Shown in pieces: positions 50,026-58,752 of a DNA stretch of 64,000 nt. The notes beneath the pieces are model-generated. The model had not been told where the DNA came from. It saw nothing but the letters and a program-made list of their open reading frames with translations, and searched no databases. Position 1 is the first letter of the stretch. Each line of letters starts with the position of its first letter. This stretch comes from Arthrobacter agilis (GTDB taxonomy: Bacteria > Actinomycetota > Actinomycetes > Actinomycetales > Micrococcaceae): NCBI RefSeq assembly GCF_002157505.1, contig NZ_NFSC01000030.1, positions 124,001 to 188,000 of the forward strand, given 5' to 3'. The position numbers were made by a program, and so were the translations under genes.

Positions 50026-50604
50026 TCAGGCTGCGCCGGTTCCGCCGGCGGCGAGCGATCCGAGCGTCGCGATCAGGAGCCTGCGCTCCTCGACCTTGAT
50101 GCGCTCGTGCAGGGTCTCCTCCGTGTCCTCGGGCAGGACGGCGACGGGAGCCTGGGCGAGGATGGGGCCGGTGTCCACGCCGGCATCCGCGATCATGACG
50201 GTGCAGCCGGTCACCTTGACGCCGTAGGCCAGTGCGTCGCGGACGCCGTGCGCGCCGGGGAAGCTGGGCAGCAGCGCGGGGTGCGTGTTCAGGTAGCGGT
50301 TCGGGAACCGGTCGAGGAAGTGCTGGTCGACGATCCGCATGAATCCGGAGGACACCACGTAGTCCGGCTCGTACGCGGCGACGGCTTCGGTGAGGGCCCG
50401 GTTCCAGTCCGCCCGGTCGTCGTACTGCCGGAAGTCGACCTCGAAGGACGCGATCCCCGCGTTCCGCGCCCGCTCCACCCCGCCGGTTCCGGGCCGGTCG
50501 GCGCCGACGGCGGCGATGGTCACGGGGAGGCTGCCGTCGGCGACGGCGTCGATCACGGCCTGGAGGTTCGATCCGCTTCCGGAGACGAGGACTACGATGC
50601 GCAT
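50026..50604 (-). CDS. purN: Phosphoribosylglycinamide formyltransferase
   Basis: Third step of purine synthesis, formylating GAR with 10-formyl-THF. The 192-residue protein shows VSGSGSNLQAVID (phosphate loop), the catalytic NTHPALLPSFPGAHG and a downstream AYGVKVTGCTVMIADAGVD segment with the conserved Asp. ATG 50604 is 6 nt after TAAGGT, indicating a leaderless transcript that also carries corA. Confidence 0.96.
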   Translation of the reverse strand: MRIVVLVSGSGSNLQAVIDAVADGSLPVTIAAVGADRPGTGGVERARNAGIASFEVDFRQYDDRADWNRALTEAVAAYEPDYVVSSGFMRIVDQHFLDRFPNRYLNTHPALLPSFPGAHGVRDALAYGVKVTGCTVMIADAGVDTGPILAQAPVAVLPEDTEETLHERIKVEERRLLIATLGSLAAGGTGAA

Positions 50605-50643
50605 GGCTCAACCTTAGGGTCTCGCCTCGCCTAGGGTTGAACC
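50605..50643. promoter_or_regulatory. Divergent leaderless promoters of purN and 50644 gene
   Basis: Two -10 boxes face outwards in a 39-bp gap: TAAGGT (50616-50611, minus) 6 nt before the purN ATG, and TAGGGT (50632-50637, plus) 6 nt before the ATG at 50644. Each -35 region would overlap the other's -10, so the promoters may interfere. Confidence 0.6.
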
Positions 50644-51117
50644 ATGCCGAGGGAGGAAACGATGAAGGAGCAGGGCACCAGGCCGGGCGGGTCGCGCAGT
50701 CCGGGGACCGGACGCAAAAGCCCCGACGACGCCGCGGGCGCGCGGGCCGCGTCCGCAGGACTGTGGCTGCGCCTGTTCCTGCTGGCGTTTTTCGCGGCAG
50801 CCCTGGCAAGCAGCCTGATGCTGCCCTGGAAGGTTCTCGGGCTCGTGCTGGCGCTGTTCGCCCTGGGCGCCGGCGTCGTCGCCCTCGTCAAGGCGATCGG
50901 TGCGAAGCTGTCCCCGCTCGTGGTGCTCGCGACATCCTTGGGCCTGGCTGCCGCCCTGTTCCTCACGGCCGGCACGGGCGTCTCGGTGCTCCTCTGGCCC
51001 GTCACGCGGAACTACGAGGACTGCATGTCCCGGGCCCTGACGCTGCAGGCGCAGGACGACTGCCAGGAGGGCCTGCAGAAGCTCGAGGGCTTCGGGCTGG
51101 GCAGCACGGGCCGGTAA
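50644..51117 (+). CDS. Hypothetical membrane protein
   Basis: Unrecognised protein of 157 residues with a polar N-terminus of about 40 residues and three hydrophobic segments (LWLRLFLLAFFAAALASSLM, VLGLVLALFALGAGVVALV, LVVLATSLGLAAALFLTAG), then a short tail with two Cys (ENYEDCMSRALTLQAQDDC-like spacing). Two starts compete: ATG 50644 fits a leaderless TAGGGT promoter, while ATG 50662 has a strong GGGAGGA ribosome site. It is convergent with the DUF6350 gene. Confidence 0.7.
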   Translation: MPREETMKEQGTRPGGSRSPGTGRKSPDDAAGARAASAGLWLRLFLLAFFAAALASSLMLPWKVLGLVLALFALGAGVVALVKAIGAKLSPLVVLATSLGLAAALFLTAGTGVSVLLWPVTRNYEDCMSRALTLQAQDDCQEGLQKLEGFGLGSTGR

Positions 51118-51158
51118 CACCCGACACCTGGCTCCCGGCAGCCCGTCGGCGGGCGGGG

Positions 51159-52448
51159 TCAGCGGCGCCGGGGCTCCCGCTCGAGCAGCGGCCCGACGGC
51201 GTGGCCCAGCACAGCGCCTACGGCCACCTCCAGCGCGAGCCACAGGCCGACCGCCAGCGGATCCGGCCCGAGGTCGATGAAGCGCCCGAGACCGAGCGAG
51301 GCACGGGAGATGAGGGCGACGACGACGCCGCCCAGTCCGGCAGCGATGCCGATGAGCACCGCGAGGACCAGGGTGGAGGCCGTCGAGGTCAGCCACCGCT
51401 GGCTGCTGCGGAGGACGAGCCACTCGTCGAAGTGGTTCTCCCCATCCCGGAAGAACCACCATCCTGCGAGGAGGCCGGCGAGGACGGGGATGGCCAGCGC
51501 GGCGTAGCCGTACTCGAGCGTCCCTGCCGGCAGCGCTCCCAGGATGGGCAGCGCCGGCAGCGGACCCACGGTGCTGGCGAGCGGCGTCAGTGAACTGCCC
51601 GTGCCGAGGGCGAATCCCGCCCCGGTGGACCAGGCCATCGTCCAGACCGCGAGGTTGGGCAGGAGCCCGAGCTGGAGCAGGGTCACCACCGTGGCACCCG
51701 GGATCCCGCCGTCGATCCGCTCGTAGATCGCCGAGATACCCGCCCAGTTCAGCCCGATCGCGACGGCGAGCAGTACTGCCGACAGGCATGCGGCGACCAT
51801 CACCGCGAGGAAGCCGGAGCGGAGGATCGACCAGGCGTAGGACCCTGCCCACCGCGAGTGCTGGCTCGTGCGGCCGACCCAGGCGGCGAAGTCGACGCCG
51901 ACGAGCCTGCTCCAGGCCCCCGCTTCGCGGTAGGCACCGGTGATCAGGCCGATGGCCGCGGACACCGGCGGGATCAGGGCCCCGGCGGCCAGCGGAGCGG
52001 AGGCATCGGGAGTGGTGGACGCATAGGCCACGGCCGCGCCGATAGCGGCATAGGCGACCATCGCGCCGAGGAACGCCTGCCACAACTGGTCGGTGTAGGA
52101 GGCCCGGGCGAGCCGGCGTCCTGCCCGCCAGGCGAGCAGGAGCGGCACCAGGATCAGTCCGAGCGGAAGGACGTGGAGCAGGCCCGACACGGCGTCGGCG
52201 CCGGCCACGCCTGCCGGGAACTGGAGGACGAGCGGCACCCCGTGCATGACGAGCCACGCCTGGCCGGCCAGGCGGGCGGCGGACTCGGGCGAGCGGTCCG
52301 CGAACCCGCCGGTCAGCCATACCGCGGCTACCGGAACGGCTACGAGCAGTGCCGAGATCACGGCGGCCTGGCCGAGCTCGAGCACCCCCTGCAGCCACAG
52401 GGGCATGGGGAGGGAACGGGGTTTGGTGGGGAGTTTCATCCCTTCCAT
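51159..52448 (-). CDS. DUF6350-family integral membrane protein
   Basis: Polytopic membrane protein of about 429 residues with roughly ten hydrophobic helices, matching the actinobacterial DUF6350 family often found near sucCD and purN/purH. Segments such as HVLPLGLILVPLLLAWRAGR and LLQLGLLPNLAVWTMAWSTG with GAGFALGTGSSLTP are characteristic. Function is unknown. ATG 52448 and ATG 52439 are both possible starts; GGAAGGG lies immediately before the second. Its nearness to purN here agrees with the usual genomic context. Confidence 0.85.
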   Translation of the reverse strand: MEGMKLPTKPRSLPMPLWLQGVLELGQAAVISALLVAVPVAAVWLTGGFADRSPESAARLAGQAWLVMHGVPLVLQFPAGVAGADAVSGLLHVLPLGLILVPLLLAWRAGRRLARASYTDQLWQAFLGAMVAYAAIGAAVAYASTTPDASAPLAAGALIPPVSAAIGLITGAYREAGAWSRLVGVDFAAWVGRTSQHSRWAGSYAWSILRSGFLAVMVAACLSAVLLAVAIGLNWAGISAIYERIDGGIPGATVVTLLQLGLLPNLAVWTMAWSTGAGFALGTGSSLTPLASTVGPLPALPILGALPAGTLEYGYAALAIPVLAGLLAGWWFFRDGENHFDEWLVLRSSQRWLTSTASTLVLAVLIGIAAGLGGVVVALISRASLGLGRFIDLGPDPLAVGLWLALEVAVGAVLGHAVGPLLEREPRRR

Positions 52449-52518
52449 GGTGCCATCGGCAGCCGCCGTCGGAGTCGAGCGACGCGGGGCCGGAGCCGGT
52501 TCTGGCGCCGTGGTGCCG

Positions 52519-53271
52519 TCACCCGAGCATGTCGGCGAGGCCTTTGGCGACGGCGAGGCCGGCCCCGATGAACGCGATCACGACGACGAAGAACCGCGCC
52601 TGGTCGTCGCGGACGAACCGCGCGAGCTTCTCACCCGTGAAGATGCCGGTCACGATGGCCGCGCCGATCGCGATCCACATCCACGGCGCCAGGACCGGGG
52701 CCTGGGACGGGTCGAGGAGCAGCTTCGCGACCAGCGTGACGGTGCCGATGCAGACGAAGAAGGGCTGGAGCGTGGCCGCGAACGGCCGCTGCGGCCACCG
52801 CGCCAGGAGGGCGTAGGCGCTCACGGCAGGGCCACCCACGCCTGCCATCGAGTTCGTGACCCCGGCCGTGAATCCCGCCACGGCCTTCGGAACGTTGCCG
52901 CGCACCACGACGTCGGACCGCTGGAGCACCAGGGAGATGGTGAGCGCCACGAGCACGACGGCGCCGACGGTGACCGACAGGGGCGCCGACGGGACGGACA
53001 CGGCGAGGATCGAGCCGGGGATCGACCCGAACAGGGAGGGGACCACGAGCCACCGGAACATGCTCCAGTCGATGTCCCTCCAGACGCGGCCCACGATGAT
53101 GGTCGAGGAGACGACGCCGCAGATGTTCACGAGGAGTACCCCTGCGTGGGGTCCGAGGATGATCACGAGGAACGGGGCGATCAGCAGGGCGAAGCCGAGG
53201 CCGGCGATGCGCTGCGCGACGGCCCCGACGAGGATGGAGGCCAGCACGATGCAGAAGATGCCGAGAGTCAC
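52519..53271 (-). CDS. TauE/SafE-family sulfite/anion exporter-like permease
   Basis: Membrane protein of 250 residues in the TauE/SafE (UPF0721) family, with about eight hydrophobic segments in two repeats. Typical elements are RIAGLGFALLIAPFLVIILG near the N-terminus and AGFTAGVTNSMAGVGGPAVS at the start of the second half. GTG 53271 is chosen because longer in-frame versions run into the divergent DUF1684 gene. Members export sulfite, sulfonates or other organic anions; the substrate is unknown. Confidence 0.88.
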   Translation of the reverse strand: MTLGIFCIVLASILVGAVAQRIAGLGFALLIAPFLVIILGPHAGVLLVNICGVVSSTIIVGRVWRDIDWSMFRWLVVPSLFGSIPGSILAVSVPSAPLSVTVGAVVLVALTISLVLQRSDVVVRGNVPKAVAGFTAGVTNSMAGVGGPAVSAYALLARWPQRPFAATLQPFFVCIGTVTLVAKLLLDPSQAPVLAPWMWIAIGAAIVTGIFTGEKLARFVRDDQARFFVVVIAFIGAGLAVAKGLADMLG

Positions 53272-53329
53272 CCCAGCTACAGTACGCAACCCCGCGTCCC
53301 GTCCCTGCCGTGGACGGCGGCACCGGCGG

Positions 53330-53341
53330 TAGCCTGAAGCC
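53330..53341 (+). promoter_or_regulatory. Leaderless -10 box for the DUF1684 gene
   Basis: TAGCCT (53330-53335) followed by GAAGCC and ATG 53342, with no ribosome site. Confidence 0.5.
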
Positions 53342-53977
53342 ATGACGGCCCTCACCACCGCACTGGCCACGGCAGACTGGCGCCGGCGCGTCTTCGGCCT
53401 CTACGGCGCCGTCCGCGAGCGCGCGGTGTCCGAGTCGCCCGAAGCCGCCCACGCCCTGTGGCGGGTGGGCCGTGACGAGCTGTTCCGCGACCATCCGGCG
53501 TCCGCCCTGTCAGGAGACGCCAGGGCATCATTCGCGGGACTGGCGATTGCACCCTACGACCCGGCGTTCCGCTTCGAGGCGGTCCTGAACGACGACGGAG
53601 CCGGCGAGGTGATGGACGTGGAGACAGGCACGGACGGCGTCGTGCCGTTCCGCCGCCTCGGCACCCTTCTGCTGCCAGGGCTCGGACAGCTCGCGCTGTG
53701 GAGGCTCGCCTCCTACGGGGGTGGGCTCTTCCTGCCGCTGCGGGACGGCACGGCAGGCAGGACCGGCGGGACCTACGGCGGTGGCCGCTACGTCCTGGAC
53801 ACCATCAAGGGCGCGCACCTCGGGGAGGGACGCGCTGCCGGCAGCCTCGTCGTCGACCTCAACTTCGCCTACAACCCGTCGTGCGCCTACGACGAGGAGT
53901 GGGCCTGCCCCCTGCCGGGTCCGGACAACCGGCTCGTGGACGACGTCCCGGTCGGTGAGCTCTACCGGAAGTACTGA
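53342..53977 (+). CDS. DUF1684-family protein
   Basis: Cytosolic protein of 211 residues with the DUF1684 hallmarks GGGLFLPLRDGTAG, TYGGGRYVLDTIKGAHLG and LNFAYNPSCAYDEEWACPLP. Length fits a single domain. The biochemical role is unknown. It is probably leaderless and is followed after 44 bp by an ion channel gene in the same direction. Confidence 0.88.
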   Translation: MTALTTALATADWRRRVFGLYGAVRERAVSESPEAAHALWRVGRDELFRDHPASALSGDARASFAGLAIAPYDPAFRFEAVLNDDGAGEVMDVETGTDGVVPFRRLGTLLLPGLGQLALWRLASYGGGLFLPLRDGTAGRTGGTYGGGRYVLDTIKGAHLGEGRAAGSLVVDLNFAYNPSCAYDEEWACPLPGPDNRLVDDVPVGELYRKY

Positions 53978-54021
53978 CCGCACAAGCCCAGGAAAGAGCA
54001 CTGAACGATGAGCAGGGTCCG

Positions 54022-54771
54022 ATGAAGCAGCTCCAGTGGCAGCGCCGCACCGAGGTACCGCTGATCGTCGCGGCCGTCGTCTATCTCGTCGCCTACTCGG
54101 TGCAGGTGACGATGCAGCCCGAGGCCGCCCTGGGCCGCGCCCTCGAGGGCATCATCTGGGGCGTCTGGGCCCTCTTCCTCGTCGACTACCTCGTGAGCCT
54201 CCTCTCCGCACCGGCGCGCGGCCGCTGGTTCGTCCGGCACCTGCACGAACTCGTCATCCTGCTGCTGCCCATGCTGCGGCCCCTGCGGCTGCTGCGGCTC
54301 CTCCCGCTGCTGCGCATCCTCAACCGCTCCGGCGGCAACGCCCTGCGGGGGCACATCGTCCTGTACGTCATCGGCGCCATGACCGTGCTCGGCTATGCGG
54401 GCGCGCTCGCGGTGCTCGACGTCGAGCAGGACGCCCCCGACGCGACCATCCTCACCCTTCCGGACGCGCTCTGGTGGGCACTGACCACCGTCACCTCGGT
54501 CGGCTACGGCGACTACTACCCGGTGACGGGTGCAGGACGGCTCGTGGCGGCCGGGCTCATGATCGGCGGCATCGGCGTGCTGAGCGCCGTGACGGCGGCG
54601 TTCGCCTCGTGGCTGGTCGAGAACGTCGCCACTGCACGCGCTGCGGAGGCGAAGACCGCGGAATCGGACGCCCAGATGCAGGACCAGCTGAAGAGCGTGA
54701 GCCTGCAGATCGACACCCTCACGCGGCAGCTGGCGCACGGCTCCCACCCGGGACGCCCGGGACAGGAGTAG
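54022..54771 (+). CDS. Voltage-gated-type potassium/ion channel protein
   Basis: Channel subunit of 249 residues with six hydrophobic segments. An S4-like helix (residues 85-102, LRPLRLLRLLPLLRILNR) has Arg every three or four positions, and the pore has the K+ filter TTVTSVGYGDYYPVTG (155-170). A C-terminal polar helix (about 205-235) could form a coiled coil for tetramerisation. Ion selectivity for K+ is expected from TxGYGD. It follows the DUF1684 gene and may be cotranscribed with it. Confidence 0.92.
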   Translation: MKQLQWQRRTEVPLIVAAVVYLVAYSVQVTMQPEAALGRALEGIIWGVWALFLVDYLVSLLSAPARGRWFVRHLHELVILLLPMLRPLRLLRLLPLLRILNRSGGNALRGHIVLYVIGAMTVLGYAGALAVLDVEQDAPDATILTLPDALWWALTTVTSVGYGDYYPVTGAGRLVAAGLMIGGIGVLSAVTAAFASWLVENVATARAAEAKTAESDAQMQDQLKSVSLQIDTLTRQLAHGSHPGRPGQE

Positions 54772-54919
54772 CAGCCAGGAGTAGGGGCCTCCGCCCGGAT
54801 TTCGCCTGGCGTTCATCGGTCCTCCACCCGGCGGTGGCCTCGACTCCGCCCGAAGGGGTCAGGATTTATGTGAGTGTGCGCCCCGCTTGCCGCAACCCTT
54901 AACCTGTCGGCCGGGGGTC

Positions 54920-54948
54920 TGGACGGCATCGCCCCGAGGCGGTATCGT
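54920..54948 (+). promoter_or_regulatory. Promoter of the stealth-family gene
   Basis: TGGACG (54920-54925), 17-bp spacer, TATCGT (54943-54948), with a leader of about 32 nt. The rest of the 214-bp gap after the channel gene shows no gene. Confidence 0.5.
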
Positions 54949-54985
54949 TCGTCTTCGCATTCCCGGCGTCCCTGCAGGCCCTATC

Positions 54986-56617
54986 ATGGGAAACAAACCC
55001 ATCCACTTTCCGGAGGCTCCGATTACAGACCTGGTTACCCAACACGACATTTATTTCGGCGCACCAGAGCCGGAAAATGAAGCCGAGATCCTTGAATCGG
55101 CCTCTCGCGCCGCGGTAGCCCGTCTCGAAGGCCGTTCCGACATCACGACCGTCAAGCGGCGTTTCACCCTCATCAACTCCGACCGCACGCCGCACCAGGC
55201 GATGGTGGAGGACCTGCTGTTCATCCGCTCCGTACTGGACACCGCAGGCATCGGGTTCCTCCTCGTCCGCGGCAACGACCAGCGTCCCGTCATCGCCGTC
55301 GACCTCAACGACCGTGAAGCCCTCCGCGCGGCGCTCGTCGAGGCGTGCCGTGACGAGCCCTTCTACTCCCGCACGGTCGACACGAAGCGCCGGACCACAC
55401 TGCTGGTCAGCGACGGAGACCTGTCCCACAGCGGCAAGGCCCGCATCTTCCGCCTGTTCCGCCCCCGCATCGAACCCGTGGGCGGCCTCGCCTACGGGCC
55501 GTCGGCCGGTGTGCAGATCGAACTCTGGGCGCTCGGCGGGATGACGATCGAACTGCCCGTGGAGAACAGCCTGACCCGGCGTGCGCTGCCGGCGGCCGAA
55601 GTGGTGCGCGGGGAGGTGGAGCGCCACGGCCTCACCTGGCCCACGATCGACAACATGTTCGCCGACCACGCGACGGACATCGACTTCGAGATCGACCTCG
55701 TCTTCTCGTGGGTGGACGGCAGCAGCCCCGAGTACCGCGCCGCCCGCGCCGCCCGGATGCAGGGCGTGGTGGTGGGCGAAGGCGATGACCACGAAGCCCG
55801 CTTCCGCCAGATCAACGAACTCAAGTACGCGCTGCGCTCGGTCTACATGTTCGCGCCCTGGATCCGCCGGATCTTCATCGCCACCGACTCCGAGCGGCCG
55901 GCGTGGCTCGCCGACCACCCGTCCGTGACGTTCGTACCGTCGGAGGAGCACTTCCGGGACCCCTCCGTCCTGCCCACGCACAACTCGCAGGCCGTCGAAG
56001 CCCAACTGCAGCACATCCCCGGACTGTCCGAGTACTTCCTCTACTCGAACGACGACATGTTCTTCGGGCGTCCCGTGGCACCGGACATGTTCTTCTCCCC
56101 CGGCGGGATCACCAAGTTCATCGAGGCGGACACCCGCATCGGGTTGGGTGAGAACGACGCCGAGCGGAGCGGTTTCGAGAACGCGGCGCGCGTCAACCGG
56201 CGCCTGCTGCATGCGCGCTTCGGCCGCATCACCACGCGGCACCTCGAACACACCGCGGCGCCCCTGCGGAGGAGCGTCCTGCTCGAGATGGAGGCAGAGT
56301 TTGCCGCCGATTTCGCCGCCACCGCCGCATCCCGCTTCCGCGCCAAGGACAACATCTCGGTCACGAACTCGCTGTACCACTACTACGCCCTGCTGACGGG
56401 CCGCGCGGTGACGCAGGAGATGGCGAGGGTGAAGTACGTGGACACGACGATGCGCTCCGGGCTCAAGAGCCTCAACAAGCTTCTCGACAAGCGGAACCAC
56501 GACTTCTTCTGCCTGAACGACGGGAGCTTCCCCGAGGTCCCGGCCGAGGAGCGGGCGCACCTGGTGACCGAATTCCTCGAGAAGTACTTCCCGGTCAAGG
56601 CCCCTTGGGAGATCTGA
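54986..56617 (+). CDS. Stealth-family sugar-phosphate (capsule) transferase
   Basis: Protein of 543 residues with the conserved regions of stealth proteins, hexose-1-phosphoryl transferases of bacterial capsules and wall glycans. Region 1 is IDLVFSWVDGSSPEY (236-250). Region 2 is RFRQINELKYALRSVYMFAP and IFIATDSERPAWL (about 272-308). Region 3 includes THNSQAVEAQLQHIPGLSEY and FLYSNDDMFFGRP (331-363). The N-terminal 200 residues are a separate domain also seen in actinobacterial members. ATG 54986 is preferred, although its ribosome site is weak. No other capsule genes flank it, so it is an orphan acting on a glycan made elsewhere. Confidence 0.9.
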   Translation: MGNKPIHFPEAPITDLVTQHDIYFGAPEPENEAEILESASRAAVARLEGRSDITTVKRRFTLINSDRTPHQAMVEDLLFIRSVLDTAGIGFLLVRGNDQRPVIAVDLNDREALRAALVEACRDEPFYSRTVDTKRRTTLLVSDGDLSHSGKARIFRLFRPRIEPVGGLAYGPSAGVQIELWALGGMTIELPVENSLTRRALPAAEVVRGEVERHGLTWPTIDNMFADHATDIDFEIDLVFSWVDGSSPEYRAARAARMQGVVVGEGDDHEARFRQINELKYALRSVYMFAPWIRRIFIATDSERPAWLADHPSVTFVPSEEHFRDPSVLPTHNSQAVEAQLQHIPGLSEYFLYSNDDMFFGRPVAPDMFFSPGGITKFIEADTRIGLGENDAERSGFENAARVNRRLLHARFGRITTRHLEHTAAPLRRSVLLEMEAEFAADFAATAASRFRAKDNISVTNSLYHYYALLTGRAVTQEMARVKYVDTTMRSGLKSLNKLLDKRNHDFFCLNDGSFPEVPAEERAHLVTEFLEKYFPVKAPWEI

Positions 56618-56659
56618 GCCTCCCGGGCCGGCTGCGGCGGTGCGTGCAAGACTGGCCGC

Positions 56660-57460
56660 ATGCAGACCTTCCTGCCCTACCCCGACTTCGCGGCGAGCGC
56701 CGCGGTCCTGGACCAGGCGAGGCTCGGCAAGCAGCGGGTGGAGACCCTGCAGGCTCTGCGCGCCCTCGTGATCCCCGACTACGGCTGGCGGCAGCACCCG
56801 GCGATTCGCATGTGGATGGGCTACGTCCCCGCCCTGACCGTCTACGGGCTGGCCATGGTCGCCGAATGGGTGTCACGGGGCCATGCGGACTCCACGCACC
56901 GGCAGATCCTGGAGTTCGCCCCGCACGTGCTGGACGATCCCGCCGTGCCGATGCCACCCTGGCTCGGGGATCCAGCATTCCACGTGAGCCACCAGTCCAA
57001 CCTGATCCAGAAAGCGCCGGAGATCTACCGGAGCAGATTCCCGGGCGTCCCCGAGGACCTGCCGTACTACTGGCCCTCCCCCGAGCAGGAACGCATCCCC
57101 GCGGAGCCGGAGGGACCGCGCCTGTGGGTCTGGCGGGCGGCGTCGCATCCACCGGAGGGTGAAGCCACGCTGCTCATGCCGCCCGAACCGCCCAGCGGAC
57201 GCGCGGCACCGAAGTGGGAGCGGCAGCTCCACACGTTCGAGGAGGCCATCGAGGACGGGGACGCGGTGGCGATCGCCGATCCTGACGGTGAGCACTTCCG
57301 CACCGGGCGGGTAGGCCCGGTGCTCATGCACGAGGACGGGCTTCTGCGGCCGGCCCGGCTGCACGGTTCACTGCGGCGCTCCGATTTCGACCCGCCTGCG
57401 CTGCTGCAGGACCCGAGGACGCTCTTTTCCGTCGGCCTGCCCGTGTCACTGGTTCCCTGA
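56660..57460 (+). CDS. MSMEG_6728-type protein with pyrimidine-dimer glycosylase-like domain
   Basis: Protein of 266 residues. The N-terminal half (MQTFLPYPDFAASAAVLDQA, RLGKQRVETLQAL, HPAIRMWMGY, SHQSNLIQK) matches the actinobacterial MSMEG_6728 family, related to the T4 endonuclease V/Pyr_excise fold. Whether it excises DNA lesions is unproven. The C-terminal half is polar and may be an RNA- or nucleotide-binding extension, not recognised. It follows the stealth gene by 42 bp. The stop codon lies within the first copy of a 19-bp tandem duplication. Confidence 0.8.
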   Translation: MQTFLPYPDFAASAAVLDQARLGKQRVETLQALRALVIPDYGWRQHPAIRMWMGYVPALTVYGLAMVAEWVSRGHADSTHRQILEFAPHVLDDPAVPMPPWLGDPAFHVSHQSNLIQKAPEIYRSRFPGVPEDLPYYWPSPEQERIPAEPEGPRLWVWRAASHPPEGEATLLMPPEPPSGRAAPKWERQLHTFEEAIEDGDAVAIADPDGEHFRTGRVGPVLMHEDGLLRPARLHGSLRRSDFDPPALLQDPRTLFSVGLPVSLVP

Positions 57461-57481
57461 CGTGTCACTGGTTCCCTGACG
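57444..57481. repeat. Perfect 19-bp tandem duplication at a gene end
   Basis: GTGTCACTGGTTCCCTGAC occurs at 57444-57462 and again at 57463-57481 without mismatch. The first copy contains the TGA of the MSMEG_6728-type gene; the second is untranslated. Confidence 0.95.
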
Positions 57482-57544
57482 CACGGTCGTCCGGCGTCCG
57501 GTCGGCGCGGGGATCGGAAGGCGAGGGTACGGCCGGTACGCCGG

Positions 57545-58483
57545 TTACCCGGGACCGCCGGCCGCCGTGAGCCGGCGGCGGGCCCTGCTTCCGTCGTCGA
57601 TCGTCACGGCATGGGCCTCGAGCCGGCGCCGGGCTTCCTCCCGCGGGACCACCTCTCCCACGGACGCGTGCCGGCCGGAGGGGACCACCGAGTGGACGAT
57701 GGTCTCCTCATACACGTGCACGAGGTTGTAGGACTGGGCGCCGTCCTGTCCGCGGGTGCCGCCTGCCTCGAACAGGAGGTCCTGCGTGTAGCAGGTGGCG
57801 CTCGCCACCGAGACGGGGACACCGGCGAACATCGCCGTCGTCGAGTAGTGGAGGTGGCCGGCGAGGATGGTCCTCACGTCGGAGCCGCGGACGACGTCGG
57901 CGAGCGAGCGCTGGTCGCGCAGTTCCACCAGCACGGCGAGCTCCTGCACGCTGGGGACGGGAGGGTGGTGCAGGGCGAGGATGGTCCCATGGGGCGCCGG
58001 GACCGCCAGCTGGTGGGCGAGCCAGCGGAGCTGGCCGGTCGTGAACTCGCCGTGGTGGTGGCCGGGGACCGTGGAGTCCATGGCGATGATGCGCAGGCCG
58101 TCGACGAAGTGCACGGCGTCCACCGGCGCATCGGGATGGGCGGAGGCGGGGTGTCCGTCGAGGAGGCCTGCCCTGAAGGCGGCGCGATCGTCGTGGTTGC
58201 CCATGGCCCAGATGACCCGGGCCCCGAGCCGGGCGGCTGCCGGATCCACGATGGCCCGCAGCTTCGCGTACGCCCCCGGCTCCCCCTTGTCCGCGAGGTC
58301 CCCCGTGAAGACGATCGCCTGCGGCCGCGCGCCCGACGCCTCGAGGTCCTCGAACAGCTCCCGGAGGCGCTGCTCGCTGTCCACCGCCCCATAGAGGGGA
58401 CCGTCCCCGCCGGGGAGGTGCGTGTCGCTCAGGTGCAGGAGGAAGTGCTGTGGCCGGGGGTGTTCTGCTGTCCGGGGGTGCAT
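57545..58483 (-). CDS. Metallophosphoesterase (cyclic-nucleotide/glycerophosphodiester phosphodiesterase-like)
   Basis: Calcineurin-like phosphoesterase of 312 residues with all family motifs: [34 protein letters not shown] and ILAGHLHYS, which bind two metals. The arrangement is closest to CpdA/GpdQ-type phosphodiesterases; the substrate (cAMP, phosphodiester lipids) cannot be fixed. A TAGGTT box lies only 3 nt before ATG 58483, so promoter and start are uncertain. It is convergent with the MSMEG_6728-type gene. Confidence 0.88.
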   Translation of the reverse strand: MHPRTAEHPRPQHFLLHLSDTHLPGGDGPLYGAVDSEQRLRELFEDLEASGARPQAIVFTGDLADKGEPGAYAKLRAIVDPAAARLGARVIWAMGNHDDRAAFRAGLLDGHPASAHPDAPVDAVHFVDGLRIIAMDSTVPGHHHGEFTTGQLRWLAHQLAVPAPHGTILALHHPPVPSVQELAVLVELRDQRSLADVVRGSDVRTILAGHLHYSTTAMFAGVPVSVASATCYTQDLLFEAGGTRGQDGAQSYNLVHVYEETIVHSVVPSGRHASVGEVVPREEARRRLEAHAVTIDDGSRARRRLTAAGGPG

Positions 58484-58707
58484 GGGAACCTACTCCGCTA
58501 GCTGGTGGTCAGGCTCCCCCCATTCCAGCAGAGGCACCTGCCGATCGCCTGAACCCGCTCCGGCAGGTCGGAGAACATCAGGGAAACTTCTACCGGTCCG
58601 GCTCCGCGGTGCGGCTCCCTTCTCCTCCGGTGTGATCCCGGCCCGGGGTTGTTTGCCAAGGCTCACGGTGGTGCGTGCGGGTGCTGGCGGGGCGACAGCG
58701 CCCGTCG

Positions 58708-58713
58708 TAGGCT
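58708..58713 (+). promoter_or_regulatory. Candidate -10 box for the 58753 gene
   Basis: TAGGCT, giving a leader of about 33 nt that carries GAAAGGAAG before ATG 58753. The 269-bp gap shows nothing else. Confidence 0.45.
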
Positions 58714-58752
58714 TCCAGTCGAAGCTCCAACCCCGCAGCGAAAGGAAGCACC

